Positions 1-12,520 of a stretch of 64,000 nt of DNA are shown here, in pieces. A program made the translations under genes and the position numbers. Under the pieces are notes generated by a model that saw only the letters and a list, made by a program, of their open reading frames with translations, did no database searches and was not told the DNA's origin. Origin of the DNA: Aurantimicrobium minutum (GTDB lineage Bacteria > Actinomycetota > Actinomycetes > Actinomycetales > Microbacteriaceae); assembly GCF_029893825.1 (NCBI RefSeq), contig NZ_JARXXV010000001.1, positions 372,001 to 436,000 of the forward strand, written 5' to 3'. Each line of letters opens with the position of its first letter. Position 1 is the first letter of the stretch.

Positions 1-2664
1 AGGGCGTTTTACGCGCTCCCAGTGGATAGTTTCCGCACGGCAGATGGTCAGCACACCAACGCTATTCATGGCTTCATTTCTATGATGTTGAACCTGCTTG
101 CCAAAGAAAAGCCCACCCACTTAGCTGTAGCCTTCGACATCTCGCGTTTCTCTTTTAGAACACGCGAATATCCCGAATACAAGGGAACTCGTGGAGAAAC
201 GCCACCAGAATTCATTGGTCAAGTTCCCCTTCTTCAAGATGCTCTTCACGCGATGGGTGTGACCACCATCACGAAAGAGGATTATGAAGCAGATGACATT
301 TTGGCAACACTGGCAGCTCAGGGTTCAGCACAGAATTTCAAAGTATTAGTTGTTTCTGGAGACCGAGACACAATTCAGCTCATAGATGACAACGTCACCT
401 TGCTCTATCCCTCGAAACAGGGTGTTTCTGAACTCACTCGCTATGACGCTGCCAAAGTTTTTGAACGCTATGGCATCAAACCGCACCAATACCCTGAGAT
501 TGCTGCTCTCGTGGGTGAAACGAGTGACAATTTGCCCGGAGTGCCTAAGGTCGGTGAAAAGACCGCAGTCAAGTGGATCAACGAATTTGGTTCGCTCGAG
601 GAAATTCTTCGTCGAGCTGATGAAATCGGTGGAAAAGTCGGCGAGAGTCTTCGCGAGTTTAAAGACAATGCCATTCGTAACCGGAAACTCAATCGCCTCG
701 TCAATGATGTTGAACTTCCTGTTGGGCCAGCTGATTTAGAACGTGTACCGTTCGACTCCGAGGCCGTTAAAGAAGTCTTCGGTCGGCTTGAATTCAAATC
801 ACTATTGACTCGGGTTTTGGCTCTAAATGGTGAAACCTCCGCAGATTCAGCTAGCTCGGTTTCCAAAGCAACTCCTAGTACTCCAACTTCTGTTCAAGCA
901 GTAGTGAGGGAATATGTTGAACCTGCAGCTGCTTCAACGCCACCACACTCGCAGCAACTACTGGATGAAGAACTTTCAGCGTGGTTACACCGATCTTCTG
1001 AAGCCTCGCCTCAAGGGATAGCTATAGAGCTAGAAATCTATGCAAGCGGAATAGCGGTCGTTGGTTTAGCAACAGAAACCGAAGCAGTCTGTGTTCCCTG
1101 GTCTCCGGTTAGTGCAGATATGAAGCCACTGATTGACTGGCTTGCTGGACCCACGCCAAAGATTTTTCACGGCGCGAAAGAACAGCTCAAGTCTCTCCTC
1201 AGAGCAGACATCGCATGTGAGAATCTTGGTTTCGACACAGAGATTGCTGATTGGGTTCTGCGTCCAGATTCCTCCAAGCGTGAGCTTGCAGACCTAGTCA
1301 AGCTGTATCTCAATGAGCTTCTACCCACCCCCGATCCCAACCAATTAGTCCCTGATGATTCTGCACTTGATGCAGGTGGCCGTGCGTGGTTTATTCATCG
1401 GATCGATGCAGCAATTCGTGAACAAATGGATGCTGCCACTTTGGCACTCTTCCTGGAGATTGAAGTTCCAACACTGAACACACTGGCAGCTATGGAACTG
1501 CGTGGCGTGACAGTTAATCGTGCCAAGCTCGAGTTGCTCTCAACAGAACTAGGTGAGCGAGCTGAAAAGGCCAAAACCGAGGCATTTGAGGTCATCGGTC
1601 GCGAAGTGAACCTCGCCTCACCAAAACAATTGCAAGAAGTGTTATTTGATCAGCTCGGAATGCCCAAAACTCGTGCGACGAAGACCGGTTACACCACAGA
1701 TGCCACCGCATTGGCTGACCTGCAAGCAACAAATCCTCACCCGTTCTTAGGGTTACTTCTTGAACACCGTGATGTGACAAAGCTGAAGCAAATTGTCGAG
1801 ACGCTGATTCAAGCAATAGGTTCTGATGGTCGAATTCACACCACTTATGGTCAAACAGGTACCAGTACTGGACGCCTTTCCTCGGCAAACCCCAACCTGC
1901 AAAACATTCCCATCAGAACTGCTGATGGTCGCCGTATTCGTGAAGCATTTGAGGTGGGTGAAGGCTTCGACACGCTTTTCACTGCCGATTACTCTCAGAT
2001 TGAAATGCGCATCATGGCGCACTTTTCAGAGGATGAGGGTCTAATCGAGGCTTTCATTTCCGGTGAAGACCTTCACCGTTTTGTTGGTGCACGGGTATTT
2101 GGGGTTGAACCTGCGGATGTGACAGGTGAGATGCGTAGCCAAGTTAAGGCCATGAGCTATGGCCTGGCATATGGCCTCAGCGCTTTTGGACTTGCTCGTC
2201 AACTTGGCATTGATAACAGCGCTGCCAAGAAGCTTATGGCGGACTATTTCCAGCGATTCGGGGGAGTGCGGGATTATCTGCGCAGTGTCGTAGAGCAAGC
2301 TCGCTCACAGGGATATACCGAAACTTTGTTTGGTCGTCGTCGCCCTTTCCCGGATTTAGCAAGCCCCAACCGAGTACTCCGCGATAACGCTGAGCGAGCT
2401 GCTCTCAATGCACCCATGCAGGGCACGGCGGCAGACATCATGAAAATAGCCATGATTGGCATTGAAGAAGACCTTCAGGCACTTGGTCTCAGCTCACAGT
2501 TGTTACTTCAGGTGCATGACGAATTAGTCCTGGAGATCATTGAGTCAGAACGCGAGCAAGTCGAAAAGATTGTGACCGATCGTATGTCTCACGCAGCCAA
2601 ATTGAGTGTTCCCTTGGATGTTCAAATTGGTATCGGGCAGAACTGGAACGAAGCAGCGCACTAA
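1..2664 (+). CDS. polA: DNA polymerase I, 5'-truncated by the window edge
   Basis: Repair and Okazaki-fragment polymerase. The frame is open from base 1 (RAFYALPVDSF), which fits the usual PolA N-terminus, so only about 15-25 residues are missing; the GTG at 22 is internal. Order: 5'-3' flap nuclease (about residues 1-290), a degenerate 3'-5' exonuclease-like domain (about 320-490), and the polymerase with motif A DYSQIEMRIMAH, O-helix RSQVKAMSYGLAYG and motif C QVHDELVLE. The acidic residues of the proofreading site are not evident (IAIELEIY; KEQLKS in place of the NLKYD region), so proofreading is probably lost, as in mycobacterial PolA. The O-helix carries Tyr where E. coli has Phe762. rpsA follows, as in other Actinobacteria. 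Confidence 0.97.
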   Translation, partial: RAFYALPVDSFRTADGQHTNAIHGFISMMLNLLAKEKPTHLAVAFDISRFSFRTREYPEYKGTRGETPPEFIGQVPLLQDALHAMGVTTITKEDYEADDILATLAAQGSAQNFKVLVVSGDRDTIQLIDDNVTLLYPSKQGVSELTRYDAAKVFERYGIKPHQYPEIAALVGETSDNLPGVPKVGEKTAVKWINEFGSLEEILRRADEIGGKVGESLREFKDNAIRNRKLNRLVNDVELPVGPADLERVPFDSEAVKEVFGRLEFKSLLTRVLALNGETSADSASSVSKATPSTPTSVQAVVREYVEPAAASTPPHSQQLLDEELSAWLHRSSEASPQGIAIELEIYASGIAVVGLATETEAVCVPWSPVSADMKPLIDWLAGPTPKIFHGAKEQLKSLLRADIACENLGFDTEIADWVLRPDSSKRELADLVKLYLNELLPTPDPNQLVPDDSALDAGGRAWFIHRIDAAIREQMDAATLALFLEIEVPTLNTLAAMELRGVTVNRAKLELLSTELGERAEKAKTEAFEVIGREVNLASPKQLQEVLFDQLGMPKTRATKTGYTTDATALADLQATNPHPFLGLLLEHRDVTKLKQIVETLIQAIGSDGRIHTTYGQTGTSTGRLSSANPNLQNIPIRTADGRRIREAFEVGEGFDTLFTADYSQIEMRIMAHFSEDEGLIEAFISGEDLHRFVGARVFGVEPADVTGEMRSQVKAMSYGLAYGLSAFGLARQLGIDNSAAKKLMADYFQRFGGVRDYLRSVVEQARSQGYTETLFGRRRPFPDLASPNRVLRDNAERAALNAPMQGTAADIMKIAMIGIEEDLQALGLSSQLLLQVHDELVLEIIESEREQVEKIVTDRMSHAAKLSVPLDVQIGIGQNWNEAAH

Positions 2665-2714
2665 CCGTTTTTCCGAGAGTTTGCGCGGAAGTCAGCTGTG
2701 AAGTAATCTGAGAG

Positions 2715-2735
2715 ATGCACATTTGTGCGTTTTTT
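2715..2735 (+). terminator. Probable intrinsic terminator of polA
   Basis: GCACA-TT-TGTGC stem (2717-2728), extendable by an A-T and a G-T pair on the outside, followed by six T residues at 2730-2735. It lies about 50 bases after the polA stop codon. The stem is short and only moderately GC-rich, so termination may be partial. Confidence 0.55.
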
Positions 2736-2741
2736 CCGTCT

Positions 2742-2780
2742 GCCCTGAGGCAAAAACATCAGCTTGCTGTGTCTCAGGGC
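2742..2780 (+). promoter_or_regulatory. Leader hairpin upstream of rpsA
   Basis: A perfect 8-base inverted repeat, GCCCTGAG (2742-2749) and CTCAGGGC (2773-2780), closes a 23-base loop holding a smaller CAGC/GCTG hairpin. It lies between the polA terminator and the rpsA ribosome-binding site. It could be a folded 5' leader for rpsA mRNA; autoregulation by S1 is known in E. coli but is only a guess here. Confidence 0.35.
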
Positions 2781-2812
2781 CCGAATTAAGTAAATACTGG
2801 AGCACGTTTTAC

Positions 2813-4273
2813 ATGACGCTTGTAGCAAAGAAAGCAGCCACTCAGGTTGCAATCAACGACATCGGTTCTGCTGAGGACTTCCTCGCCGCTGTCGAAAAGA
2901 CCCTCAAGTTTTTCAACGATGGTGACCTCATTGAAGGCACCGTTGTCAAGGTAGATCGCGACGAGGTTCTCCTTGACGTTGGCTACAAGACCGAAGGTGT
3001 TATCCCTTCCCGCGAACTTTCCATCAAGCACGACATTGACCCTTCAGAGGTTGTCAAGGTTGGTGACTCTGTTGAGGCACTCGTCCTCCAGAAGGAAGAC
3101 AAAGAAGGTCGCCTGATTCTTTCCAAGAAGCGCGCCCAGTACGAGCGTGCATGGGGCGATGTTGAGAAGATCAAGGACGCTGACGGCATCGTTACCGGTT
3201 CGGTTATCGAAGTTGTTAAGGGTGGTCTGATCGTAGACATCGGTCTTCGTGGATTCCTTCCTGCATCTTTGATTGAGCTCCGCCGAGTCCGTGACCTCAC
3301 TCCTTACCTTGGTCAGGACATCGAGGCAAAGATACTCGAGCTCGACAAGAACCGTAACAACGTTGTTCTCTCCCGTCGCGCTCTTCTCGAGCAGACTCAG
3401 TCCGAGAGCCGCAGCACCTTCCTGGTCAACCTTCAGAAGGGCCAGATCCGTAAGGGTGTTGTTTCCTCCATCGTCAACTTCGGTGCATTCGTTGACCTCG
3501 GCGGCGTAGACGGTCTCGTCCACGTTTCTGAGCTCTCATGGAAGCACATTGAGCACGCTTCTGAAGTTGTTGAAGTTGGCCAGGAAGTAACCGTGGAAAT
3601 CCTCGAGGTTGACATGGACCGCGAGCGTGTATCGCTCTCGCTCAAGGCAACTCAGGAAGACCCATGGCAGGTATTTGCCCGTACCCACGCAATCGGTCAG
3701 GTTGCACCAGGTAAGGTCACCAAGCTTGTTCCATTCGGTGCATTCGTTCGCGTTGCTGACGGTATCGAGGGTCTGGTTCACATTTCTGAACTTTCCGGCA
3801 AGCACGTTGAACTGGCAGAGCAGGTTGTTTCTGTCGGTGCTGACGTATTCGTGAAGGTTATTGACATCGACCTCGAGCGTCGTCGCATCTCGTTGAGCCT
3901 CAAGCAGGCAAACGAGGGTGTTGACCCTGAAGGTACCGAGTTTGATCCTGCTCTCTACGGCATGCTCACTGAGTACGACGAGAACGGTAACTACAAGTAC
4001 CCAGAAGGCTTCGATCCTGAAACCAACGAATGGCGTGAAGGCTTCGACGCAGCACGCGAGAAGTGGGAACTTGACTACGCAGCAGCTCAGGCACGCTGGG
4101 AGCAGCACAAGATCCAGGTCAAGGCTGCTAACGAGCACGAAGCAAACATTCCTGACGCACCAGCAGACGCAGTTGCTGAAAGCACTTCATTCTCAAGCGA
4201 GGCAGCATCTGCTGGAACCCTCGCTGACGATGAGTCGCTTGCAGCTCTTCGCGAAAAGCTCGCTGGCAACTAG
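2813..4273 (+). CDS. rpsA: 30S ribosomal protein S1
   Basis: RNA-binding ribosomal protein that helps mRNA bind the 30S subunit. 486 residues from ATG 2813, which is preceded by GGAG at 2799-2802; an in-frame ATG at 2723 would add 30 unlike residues that overlap the leader hairpin, so I rejected it. Four S1 OB-fold repeats are visible at about 36-105, 123-188, 205-275 and 290-360 (for example GAFVDLGGVDGLVHVSELSW and GAFVRVADGIEGLVHISELS). An acidic tail of about 120 residues follows, usual for the actinobacterial form. Codon use is strongly biased to C-ending codons compared with neighbours, as expected for high expression. Confidence 0.97.
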   Translation: MTLVAKKAATQVAINDIGSAEDFLAAVEKTLKFFNDGDLIEGTVVKVDRDEVLLDVGYKTEGVIPSRELSIKHDIDPSEVVKVGDSVEALVLQKEDKEGRLILSKKRAQYERAWGDVEKIKDADGIVTGSVIEVVKGGLIVDIGLRGFLPASLIELRRVRDLTPYLGQDIEAKILELDKNRNNVVLSRRALLEQTQSESRSTFLVNLQKGQIRKGVVSSIVNFGAFVDLGGVDGLVHVSELSWKHIEHASEVVEVGQEVTVEILEVDMDRERVSLSLKATQEDPWQVFARTHAIGQVAPGKVTKLVPFGAFVRVADGIEGLVHISELSGKHVELAEQVVSVGADVFVKVIDIDLERRRISLSLKQANEGVDPEGTEFDPALYGMLTEYDENGNYKYPEGFDPETNEWREGFDAAREKWELDYAAAQARWEQHKIQVKAANEHEANIPDAPADAVAESTSFSSEAASAGTLADDESLAALREKLAGN

Positions 4274-4289
4274 TCAAGGAACGTTTCTA

Positions 4290-4318
4290 ATGGGTGGGCC
4301 TTCGGGTCCACCCATTAC
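4290..4318 (+). terminator. rpsA terminator with UUCG tetraloop
   Basis: TGGGTGGGCC (4291-4300), TTCG loop (4301-4304), GGTCCACCCA (4305-4314): a 10-bp stem with one G-T pair. The T tract after it is weak. It separates the strongly expressed rpsA from coaE. Confidence 0.7.
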
Positions 4319-4334
4319 TCGTTAAGCTGAAGTT

Positions 4335-4928
4335 ATGACGTTGATCGGACTCACCGGCGGAATTGGTTCTGGTAAATCAACCATTGCCAGAAGACTTGCT
4401 GATCACGGGGCAGTAATTATTGACGCAGACAAAGTAGCTCGAGAAGTTGTTGAACCCGGTAAACCAGCCCTCGCGCAAATTGTTGCTGAATTTGGACCTG
4501 ATGTACTTCTCGCAGATGGCAGTCTCAACCGAGGTGCCTTAGGCGAACATGTGTTCAACAATGCAGCTGCATTGGCAAAGCTCAACGCAATCGTTCACCC
4601 AGCAGTTCAAGAACGCACTGCTGAACTATTCCAACAGGCGCCTGACGGCTCTGTGGTGGTTTATGACGTTCCACTGTTGGTAGAGACTCAGAACGTCTAT
4701 TCTTTCGACACCATTGTTGTAGCGAGCGCGCCAGAACATGTCCGTATCGAACGATTAATGGAACATCGAGGCATGCTTGAATCTGAAGCTGCTTCTCGAA
4801 TTGAGTCTCAAGCACCTGAAGAAGAGCGTCTCAAAATTGCTAACCATGTCATTGATACAAGTGGTGATATTTCTCATACGTACTCGCAGGTAGACGCACT
4901 GTGGGAGCAGCTTAAAAACGTAGACTAG
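4335..4928 (+). CDS. coaE: Dephospho-CoA kinase
   Basis: Last step of coenzyme A synthesis: ATP-dependent 3'-phosphorylation of dephospho-CoA in the cytoplasm. 197 residues, starting [16 protein letters not shown] with the P-loop [21 protein letters not shown] (substrate-binding region) and the LID-like region with [10 protein letters not shown] are also present. This is the short single-domain form; some Actinobacteria carry a C-terminal GrpB-like extension that is absent here. It lies between rpsA and uvrB as in Mycobacterium, and uvrB begins 4 bases after its stop, so the two are likely cotranscribed. Confidence 0.95.
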   Translation: MTLIGLTGGIGSGKSTIARRLADHGAVIIDADKVAREVVEPGKPALAQIVAEFGPDVLLADGSLNRGALGEHVFNNAAALAKLNAIVHPAVQERTAELFQQAPDGSVVVYDVPLLVETQNVYSFDTIVVASAPEHVRIERLMEHRGMLESEAASRIESQAPEEERLKIANHVIDTSGDISHTYSQVDALWEQLKNVD

Positions 4929-4932
4929 GGGA

Positions 4933-7006
<2,074 letters not shown>

Positions 7007-7014
<8 letters not shown>

Positions 7015-9868
7015 ACCCGTCAACTCACATTCCCACTTGAGCGTGAAGGGTGCTCGCGTTCACAATCTCCAAAATGTGGATCTAGAAATACCCCGAGACT
7101 CTTTGGTCGTTTTCACTGGATTGTCTGGGTCAGGAAAGTCATCATTGGCTTTTGACACAATTTTTGCTGAAGGTCAGCGACGCTACGTTGAGTCTTTGTC
7201 TGCCTACGCTCGCCAATTTTTGGGACAGGTAGACCGCCCCGATGTTGACTTCATCGAAGGGCTTTCTCCAGCGGTCTCTATCGATCAAAAATCAACGAAC
7301 AGAAACCCTCGTTCTACTGTCGGAACCATCACAGAGATCTATGATTACATGCGCTTGTTGTGGGCACGCATTGGTGTTCCGCATTGTCCAGAGTGTGGCG
7401 AAATTATCCAGGCACAGACAGTCCAGCAAATCGCTGATCAATTAATGGATCTGGCCGAAGGCACGCGTTATCAAGTAGTTGCTCCTGTAGTCGCTCAAAA
7501 AAAGGGTGAATTTGTTGACCTCTTTGCTGAGCTCACCGCCAGCGGATATTCGCGCGTCATTGTTGACGGTGAAGTAATACAGCTTGCAGAAGCTCCTGCA
7601 TTGAAGAAGAGCTATAAGCACGACATCTCAGTAGTTATTGACCGTTTGGTTGCAGGACCAGAGCTTCTTTCGCGTCTAACCGACTCACTTGAAACTGCGC
7701 TTAAAGTCACCAATGGTTCAGTGGATATCAACTTCGTTGATGAAGAAGGTCCTGCAGCGTGGCAGTCATTTAGTGAAAAACTTTCCTGCCCCAACGCTCA
7801 CCCCACCCAACTTTCCGAGATTGAGCCACGAACTTTCTCATTCAATTCACCTTTCGGTGCGTGTCCAGTCTGTTCAGGACTAGGCACCAAGATGTCTGTT
7901 GATGAAGATCTGTTGCTGGGCGATCCTTCCCTTTCCATCAATGAGGGAGTCATCATTCCCTGGGCCACTCAAGGCAAAGGATTGTTCCAGTACTACGAAA
8001 AACTGTTAGTTGGACTCTCGCACGACCTGGACTTCTCTCTCAATACCCCGTGGGAACAACTTGACGAAGAAATTCGTGAAGCGGTGATGAACGGCAACAA
8101 CTTCAGTGTTCGGGTGAAATGGAAGAACCGTTACGGCAGAGAGGTCCAATACAGCTCAGGTTTTGAGGGCGTTGTTCCTTATATAGAGCGTCAATACCTC
8201 CAAGCTGACACAGACGTCCAACGTGCTAGATGGGCAGAGTATCTTCGTGAAGTGCCTTGCGTGGAGTGCGCAGGACAACGTCTCAAGCCTGAAGTTCTTG
8301 CGGTGAAGATCAATGGTCTTTCTATTGCTGATCTTGCCGAACTTCCCCTTTCAGAAGCTCGTGCATTTATGGACGGCCTCACTCTGAACGACCGTGACGC
8401 AATGATTGCTGCCCAAGTTCTTCGAGAGATACGTGCACGCCTCAACTTCCTCATTGAGGTAGGTCTTACTTATCTCAACCTCTCGCGCGCTGCTGGTTCA
8501 CTCTCTGGTGGTGAAGCCCAACGCATTCGACTCGCTACACAAATAGGTTCAGGTCTAACAGGAGTTCTTTACGTCCTCGATGAACCTTCCATCGGTCTTC
8601 ATCAGCGTGACAATCGCAGACTCATCGATACCCTCATCAAACTCCGCGATTTGGGAAACACGCTCATTGTGGTTGAGCACGATGAGGACACCATTCACAC
8701 GGCGGACTGGATTGTCGACATCGGGCCGGGAGCTGGTGTCAACGGCGGAAAGGTTGTCCACTCAGGTGATTATGAATCTCTGTTGAAGAACACAGAGTCA
8801 ATCACTTCTGACTACGTTTCAGGTCGTACCAAGATTGAAATCCCAGCACAACGCAGACCTATAGACAAAAACCGTGAGATTACCGTTGTTGGCGCTGAGG
8901 CAAACAACCTCAAGAAAGTCACTGCCACCTTCCCACTCGGAACACTCACAGCAGTTACTGGTGTTTCCGGTTCTGGAAAGTCTTCTCTCGTCAACGACAT
9001 CTTGTACAAGGTTCTTGCCAACAAGCTTAACGGTGCACGCACCGTGGCAGGAAAACACACTCGTGTGACTGGTCTAGAACACCTGGATAAGGTCATTCAT
9101 GTCGACCAGAATCCCATTGGTCGAACACCACGCTCTAACCCTGCTACCTACACAGGTGTGTTCGACAAGATTCGTACACTTTTTGCCGAAACTACTGAGT
9201 CGAAGACTCGCGGCTACCAGCAAGGACGATTCAGTTTCAACGTTAAGGGTGGTCGTTGTGAAGCGTGTGCTGGTGATGGAACGCTCAAAATTGAGATGAA
9301 CTTCCTGCCAGATGTCTATGTGGATTGTGAAGTCTGTCATGGCAAGAGATACAACCGCGAAACACTCCAGGTTCGATACAAGGGCAAGAACATTTCTGAA
9401 GTCCTCGATATGCCCATCGCTGAAGCAGCAGAATTCTTTGAGCCGATTAGTTCAATTCACCGTTTCCTCAAGACGTTGGTCGATGTTGGTCTTGGTTATG
9501 TTCGCCTCGGACAAAGTGCGACGACACTTTCAGGTGGTGAAGCTCAACGAGTGAAGCTAGCTACTGAATTACAGAAGCGAAGTAATGGTCGAAGTATTTA
9601 TGTACTCGATGAGCCAACTACCGGTCTTCATTTTGAAGATGTTCGAAAGCTTTTGTTGGTGCTCAACTCCCTTGTTGATAAAGGCAACACTGTCATTGTC
9701 ATTGAGCACAATCTTGATGTCATCAAGAGTGCTGACTGGCTCATTGATCTTGGCCCTGAAGGGGGAGCAGGTGGCGGTGAAATCATCGCTGAAGGCACTC
9801 CTGAAGATGTTGCGAAGAACAAGGTGAGTCACACGGCAACATTCCTCCGCGAGATCATTGAAACCTAA
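7007..9868 (+). CDS. uvrA: Excinuclease ABC subunit A
   Basis: ATPase that finds DNA lesions and loads UvrB. 953 residues, the usual length. Two ABC modules: Walker [10 protein letters not shown] near residue 38 and GVSGSGKSS near 660; signatures [12 protein letters not shown] and [12 protein letters not shown]; Walker B regions [13 protein letters not shown] and [13 protein letters not shown]. Zinc-binding cysteine pairs are present ([16 protein letters not shown] with CEVCHGKRY). The start overlaps the end of uvrB and uvrC follows after 3 bases, giving a compact uvrBAC operon. Confidence 0.97.
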
Positions 9869-9871
9869 GTC

Positions 9872-11746
9872 ATGGCAGACACTGTCCCATATCGCCCACA
9901 AACCGGGGATATTCCGACCAATCCTGGCGTATATCGCTTTAGAGATGCTTCAGGACGGATTTTGTATGTGGGAAAGGCAAAGAACCTTCGTGCACGGTTA
10001 ACAAGCTATTTTGCGCCATTGCACACATTGCATGAGCGCACGCGACGAATGGTCACCTCTGCTTCAAGTGTTGAATGGACAATCGTAGGAACAGAATTTG
10101 AAGCACTTCAGCTCGAATTCACATGGATTAAAGAATTCGATCCACCTTTCAATATTCAGTTCAGAGATGACAAGAGTTATCCCTATCTAGCTATTACGTT
10201 GGGGGAGAAGATACCGCGCGTGATGGTTACCCGCACCCGGAAGATTGAGAATGCTCGCTACTTCGGCCCCTATACAAAAACGTGGGCTATCCGTGAGACG
10301 TTGGATCTGATTCTTCCTGTGTTCCCTGTTCGAACTTGTTCGGATGGCGTCTATAAAAAAGCAGAGCGAGCACGACGTCCATGTCTTCTTGGCGACATCG
10401 GAAGATGCGCGGCTCCCTGCGCCGGACGGGTTACGCCAGAAGAACATCGTTCTATTGCTCTTGATCTTGCTACCTTTATGACGGGCAAGAATGACGCTCA
10501 TATCAAGGCGCTCAAAGACAAGATGGCAGCTGCTTCTGCAAAGCAAGACTATGAGAGCGCAGCAAAATATCGTGACAACATACAAGCCCTAGAAACGGTT
10601 GCTTCGAAAAGCGCAGTAGTTCTCAGTGATGAGATTGATACGGATGTTTTCGGCATAGCTAGCGACGAACTCTCTGCGGCTGTTCAAATGTTTATTGTTC
10701 GAGAAGGACGGATTCGAGGAGTTCATTCCTGGAATGTTGACACCGAACTTGATGTCACGATTGGTGAAATCATCGACAATATGCTCAGAACTGCATATGA
10801 AACAGATGAGATACCTCCCAAAGAAATCTGCGTTCCCGAAATGCCAGAGGATCACAATTCCCTCACCACTTGGCTTACCGAAGTTCGTCGCGAACGTCTG
10901 AATGACCCTCGTTCTGCAGCAGTAAAACTCAAAGTTGCGCAACGTGGTGACCTTGCTGCACTATCGAGCACTGTCACTCACAATGCTCAACAAGCTCTTC
11001 TGCTGTACAAGACTAAAAGAAGAGCTGATTACGTAACGAGAACAAAAGCGTTGAGTGATATTCAAGAAGCATTGGGTCTTGAAGAGTCACCTTTAAGAAT
11101 TGAGTGCTTCGATATTTCTCATTTAGGTGGAACAAAGATTGTTGCGTCAATGGTCGTCTTTGAAGATGGCATGGCAAAGAAGAGTGATTACCGGAAATTC
11201 AGCATCTCTCAGGCGCGTGACGATACTGATGCAATGAATCAAGTTTTAGCTAGAAGAGCTGCTTATCTCAGCGGTGCTGAAGTTGATGAAGAAAAGAAAG
11301 CTTCTAGCTTTTCATATCCACCCGGCCTCTTTGTTGTTGATGGAGCTCTCCCTCAGGTAAACGCAGCAGCTGCAGCTCTCTCAGCTGCAGGCTTAGCTGA
11401 TATTCCCGTCGTTGGACTAGCCAAAAGACTCGAAGAATTATGGCAACCGGGGGAGAAGTTTCCAGTAATTCTTCCTCGAAATTCTGAAGCACTATTTTTG
11501 TTCCAACAGCTCAGAGATGAAGCACATCGATTCGCCATCACCTTTCAACGCGCATCCCGAAAAAGAGACATCAATACCGTTCTCTCAGAAGTTCCAGGTA
11601 TGGGGCCAGCAAAGATCAAATCTGTGCTTTCTGCCTTCGGCTCAGTAGCTCAACTCAGAAAAGCAACAGTCGAAGAAATTGCCGAAACTCCACAGATTTC
11701 TCTTGCTGTTGCACAAGCAATCAAAGACACTCTTTCTAAGAGCTAA
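9872..11746 (+). CDS. uvrC: Excinuclease ABC subunit C
   Basis: Dual-incision nuclease of excision repair. 624 residues. N-terminal GIY-YIG domain ([20 protein letters not shown]) for the 3' cut; UVR domain near 205-240 ([20 protein letters not shown]); RNase H-like 5' nuclease domain from about 380 ([19 protein letters not shown]); two C-terminal helix-hairpin-helix motifs ([19 protein letters not shown]). The stop codon shares its TA with the stop of the convergent phosphodiesterase gene. In many Actinobacteria rapZ and whiA follow uvrC; they do not here. Confidence 0.96.
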   Translation: MADTVPYRPQTGDIPTNPGVYRFRDASGRILYVGKAKNLRARLTSYFAPLHTLHERTRRMVTSASSVEWTIVGTEFEALQLEFTWIKEFDPPFNIQFRDDKSYPYLAITLGEKIPRVMVTRTRKIENARYFGPYTKTWAIRETLDLILPVFPVRTCSDGVYKKAERARRPCLLGDIGRCAAPCAGRVTPEEHRSIALDLATFMTGKNDAHIKALKDKMAAASAKQDYESAAKYRDNIQALETVASKSAVVLSDEIDTDVFGIASDELSAAVQMFIVREGRIRGVHSWNVDTELDVTIGEIIDNMLRTAYETDEIPPKEICVPEMPEDHNSLTTWLTEVRRERLNDPRSAAVKLKVAQRGDLAALSSTVTHNAQQALLLYKTKRRADYVTRTKALSDIQEALGLEESPLRIECFDISHLGGTKIVASMVVFEDGMAKKSDYRKFSISQARDDTDAMNQVLARRAAYLSGAEVDEEKKASSFSYPPGLFVVDGALPQVNAAAAALSAAGLADIPVVGLAKRLEELWQPGEKFPVILPRNSEALFLFQQLRDEAHRFAITFQRASRKRDINTVLSEVPGMGPAKIKSVLSAFGSVAQLRKATVEEIAETPQISLAVAQAIKDTLSKS

Positions 11747-12453
11747 CTCTTAAGCGTCTTTACGGCAACATCCGTTCTGTCGGTAACTATTCCATCAACA
11801 CCGGCGGCGATGAGTTCTTTCATGACAGCGGGATCATTGATGGTCCAGACATGAATTAGAACGCCGGCATTGTGAAACATCCGAACTTTTTTCGGAGTAA
11901 TGATTTTGATTCCATTGCTCTGAGCTGGGATTTGTACTGCATCGAATTTTCTCAACAATTTGTTCACGAGAAATTGGAAACCTACCGTGGCAGCGAACAG
12001 TGCAGGAGCAAATTCTGAGACGGATGGTGATGCTGCTGTTCCGGGAGCCAGTCTCATGGCAACTGTTCTTCTTTGTGCACTGAAAGATGTGAGCAGTATT
12101 CGTTCGTGTGCCTTGAGAGAGTTGATTACCTGTGCAACTGGGACTGAAGCTGCTGAGTTCTTGATATCGATATTCAACTTTGTTTCAGAAAACTGAACTA
12201 AGGCTTCTTCCAAGGTGGGAATGTAATCAGGTAAATCTTCTGATAGATATTCAGCCAGAGGAACACCATTTAGTTCGTCATCGTGAAAAAGAACCGCTAT
12301 CCCGTCCTTAGTTCCATGTGCATCCGTCTCAATGTAGTCAGCACCCGCTTCAAGCGCTGCCGCGAACGCAGGGAGGCTGTTTGGTGCACAATCCAAAGCT
12401 AAGCCCTGGTGTGCAAGAACATGAGGAGTGGGAGTGTTCAAATAGGGGTGCAC
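11743..12453 (-). CDS. Glycerophosphodiester phosphodiesterase family protein
   Basis: GDPD-type TIM barrel that would release glycerol-3-phosphate or a related product from phosphodiesters. 236 residues, compact for the family, no signal peptide. The metal and catalytic stretch [20 protein letters not shown] is conserved, with Glu, Asp and the second His. Two usual signatures deviate: the His-Arg pair reads HQG, and the PENT motif reads PNS, which removes a Glu. Activity or substrate may therefore differ. It is convergent with uvrC (4-base overlap). The glycerol kinase at 18228 could use its glycerol product, but the two are not in one operon. Confidence 0.8.
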   Translation of the reverse strand: MHPYLNTPTPHVLAHQGLALDCAPNSLPAFAAALEAGADYIETDAHGTKDGIAVLFHDDELNGVPLAEYLSEDLPDYIPTLEEALVQFSETKLNIDIKNSAASVPVAQVINSLKAHERILLTSFSAQRRTVAMRLAPGTAASPSVSEFAPALFAATVGFQFLVNKLLRKFDAVQIPAQSNGIKIITPKKVRMFHNAGVLIHVWTINDPAVMKELIAAGVDGIVTDRTDVAVKTLKS

Positions 12454-12520
12454 GGCTAGAGGCTAACACTGTGTTGGCTTGATAGTCTGCTGGAGAAGAC
12501 TTTTCACTAAGGAGAATCAC

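Noticed and set aside
2723-2812. N-terminal extension of S1 from ATG 2723
   Set aside because: The added residues do not resemble S1, overlap the leader hairpin and lack a ribosome-binding site; ATG 2813 has one.
3536-4138. 200-codon open frame on the minus strand
   Set aside because: Antisense to rpsA; the biased codons of rpsA keep the opposite frame open.
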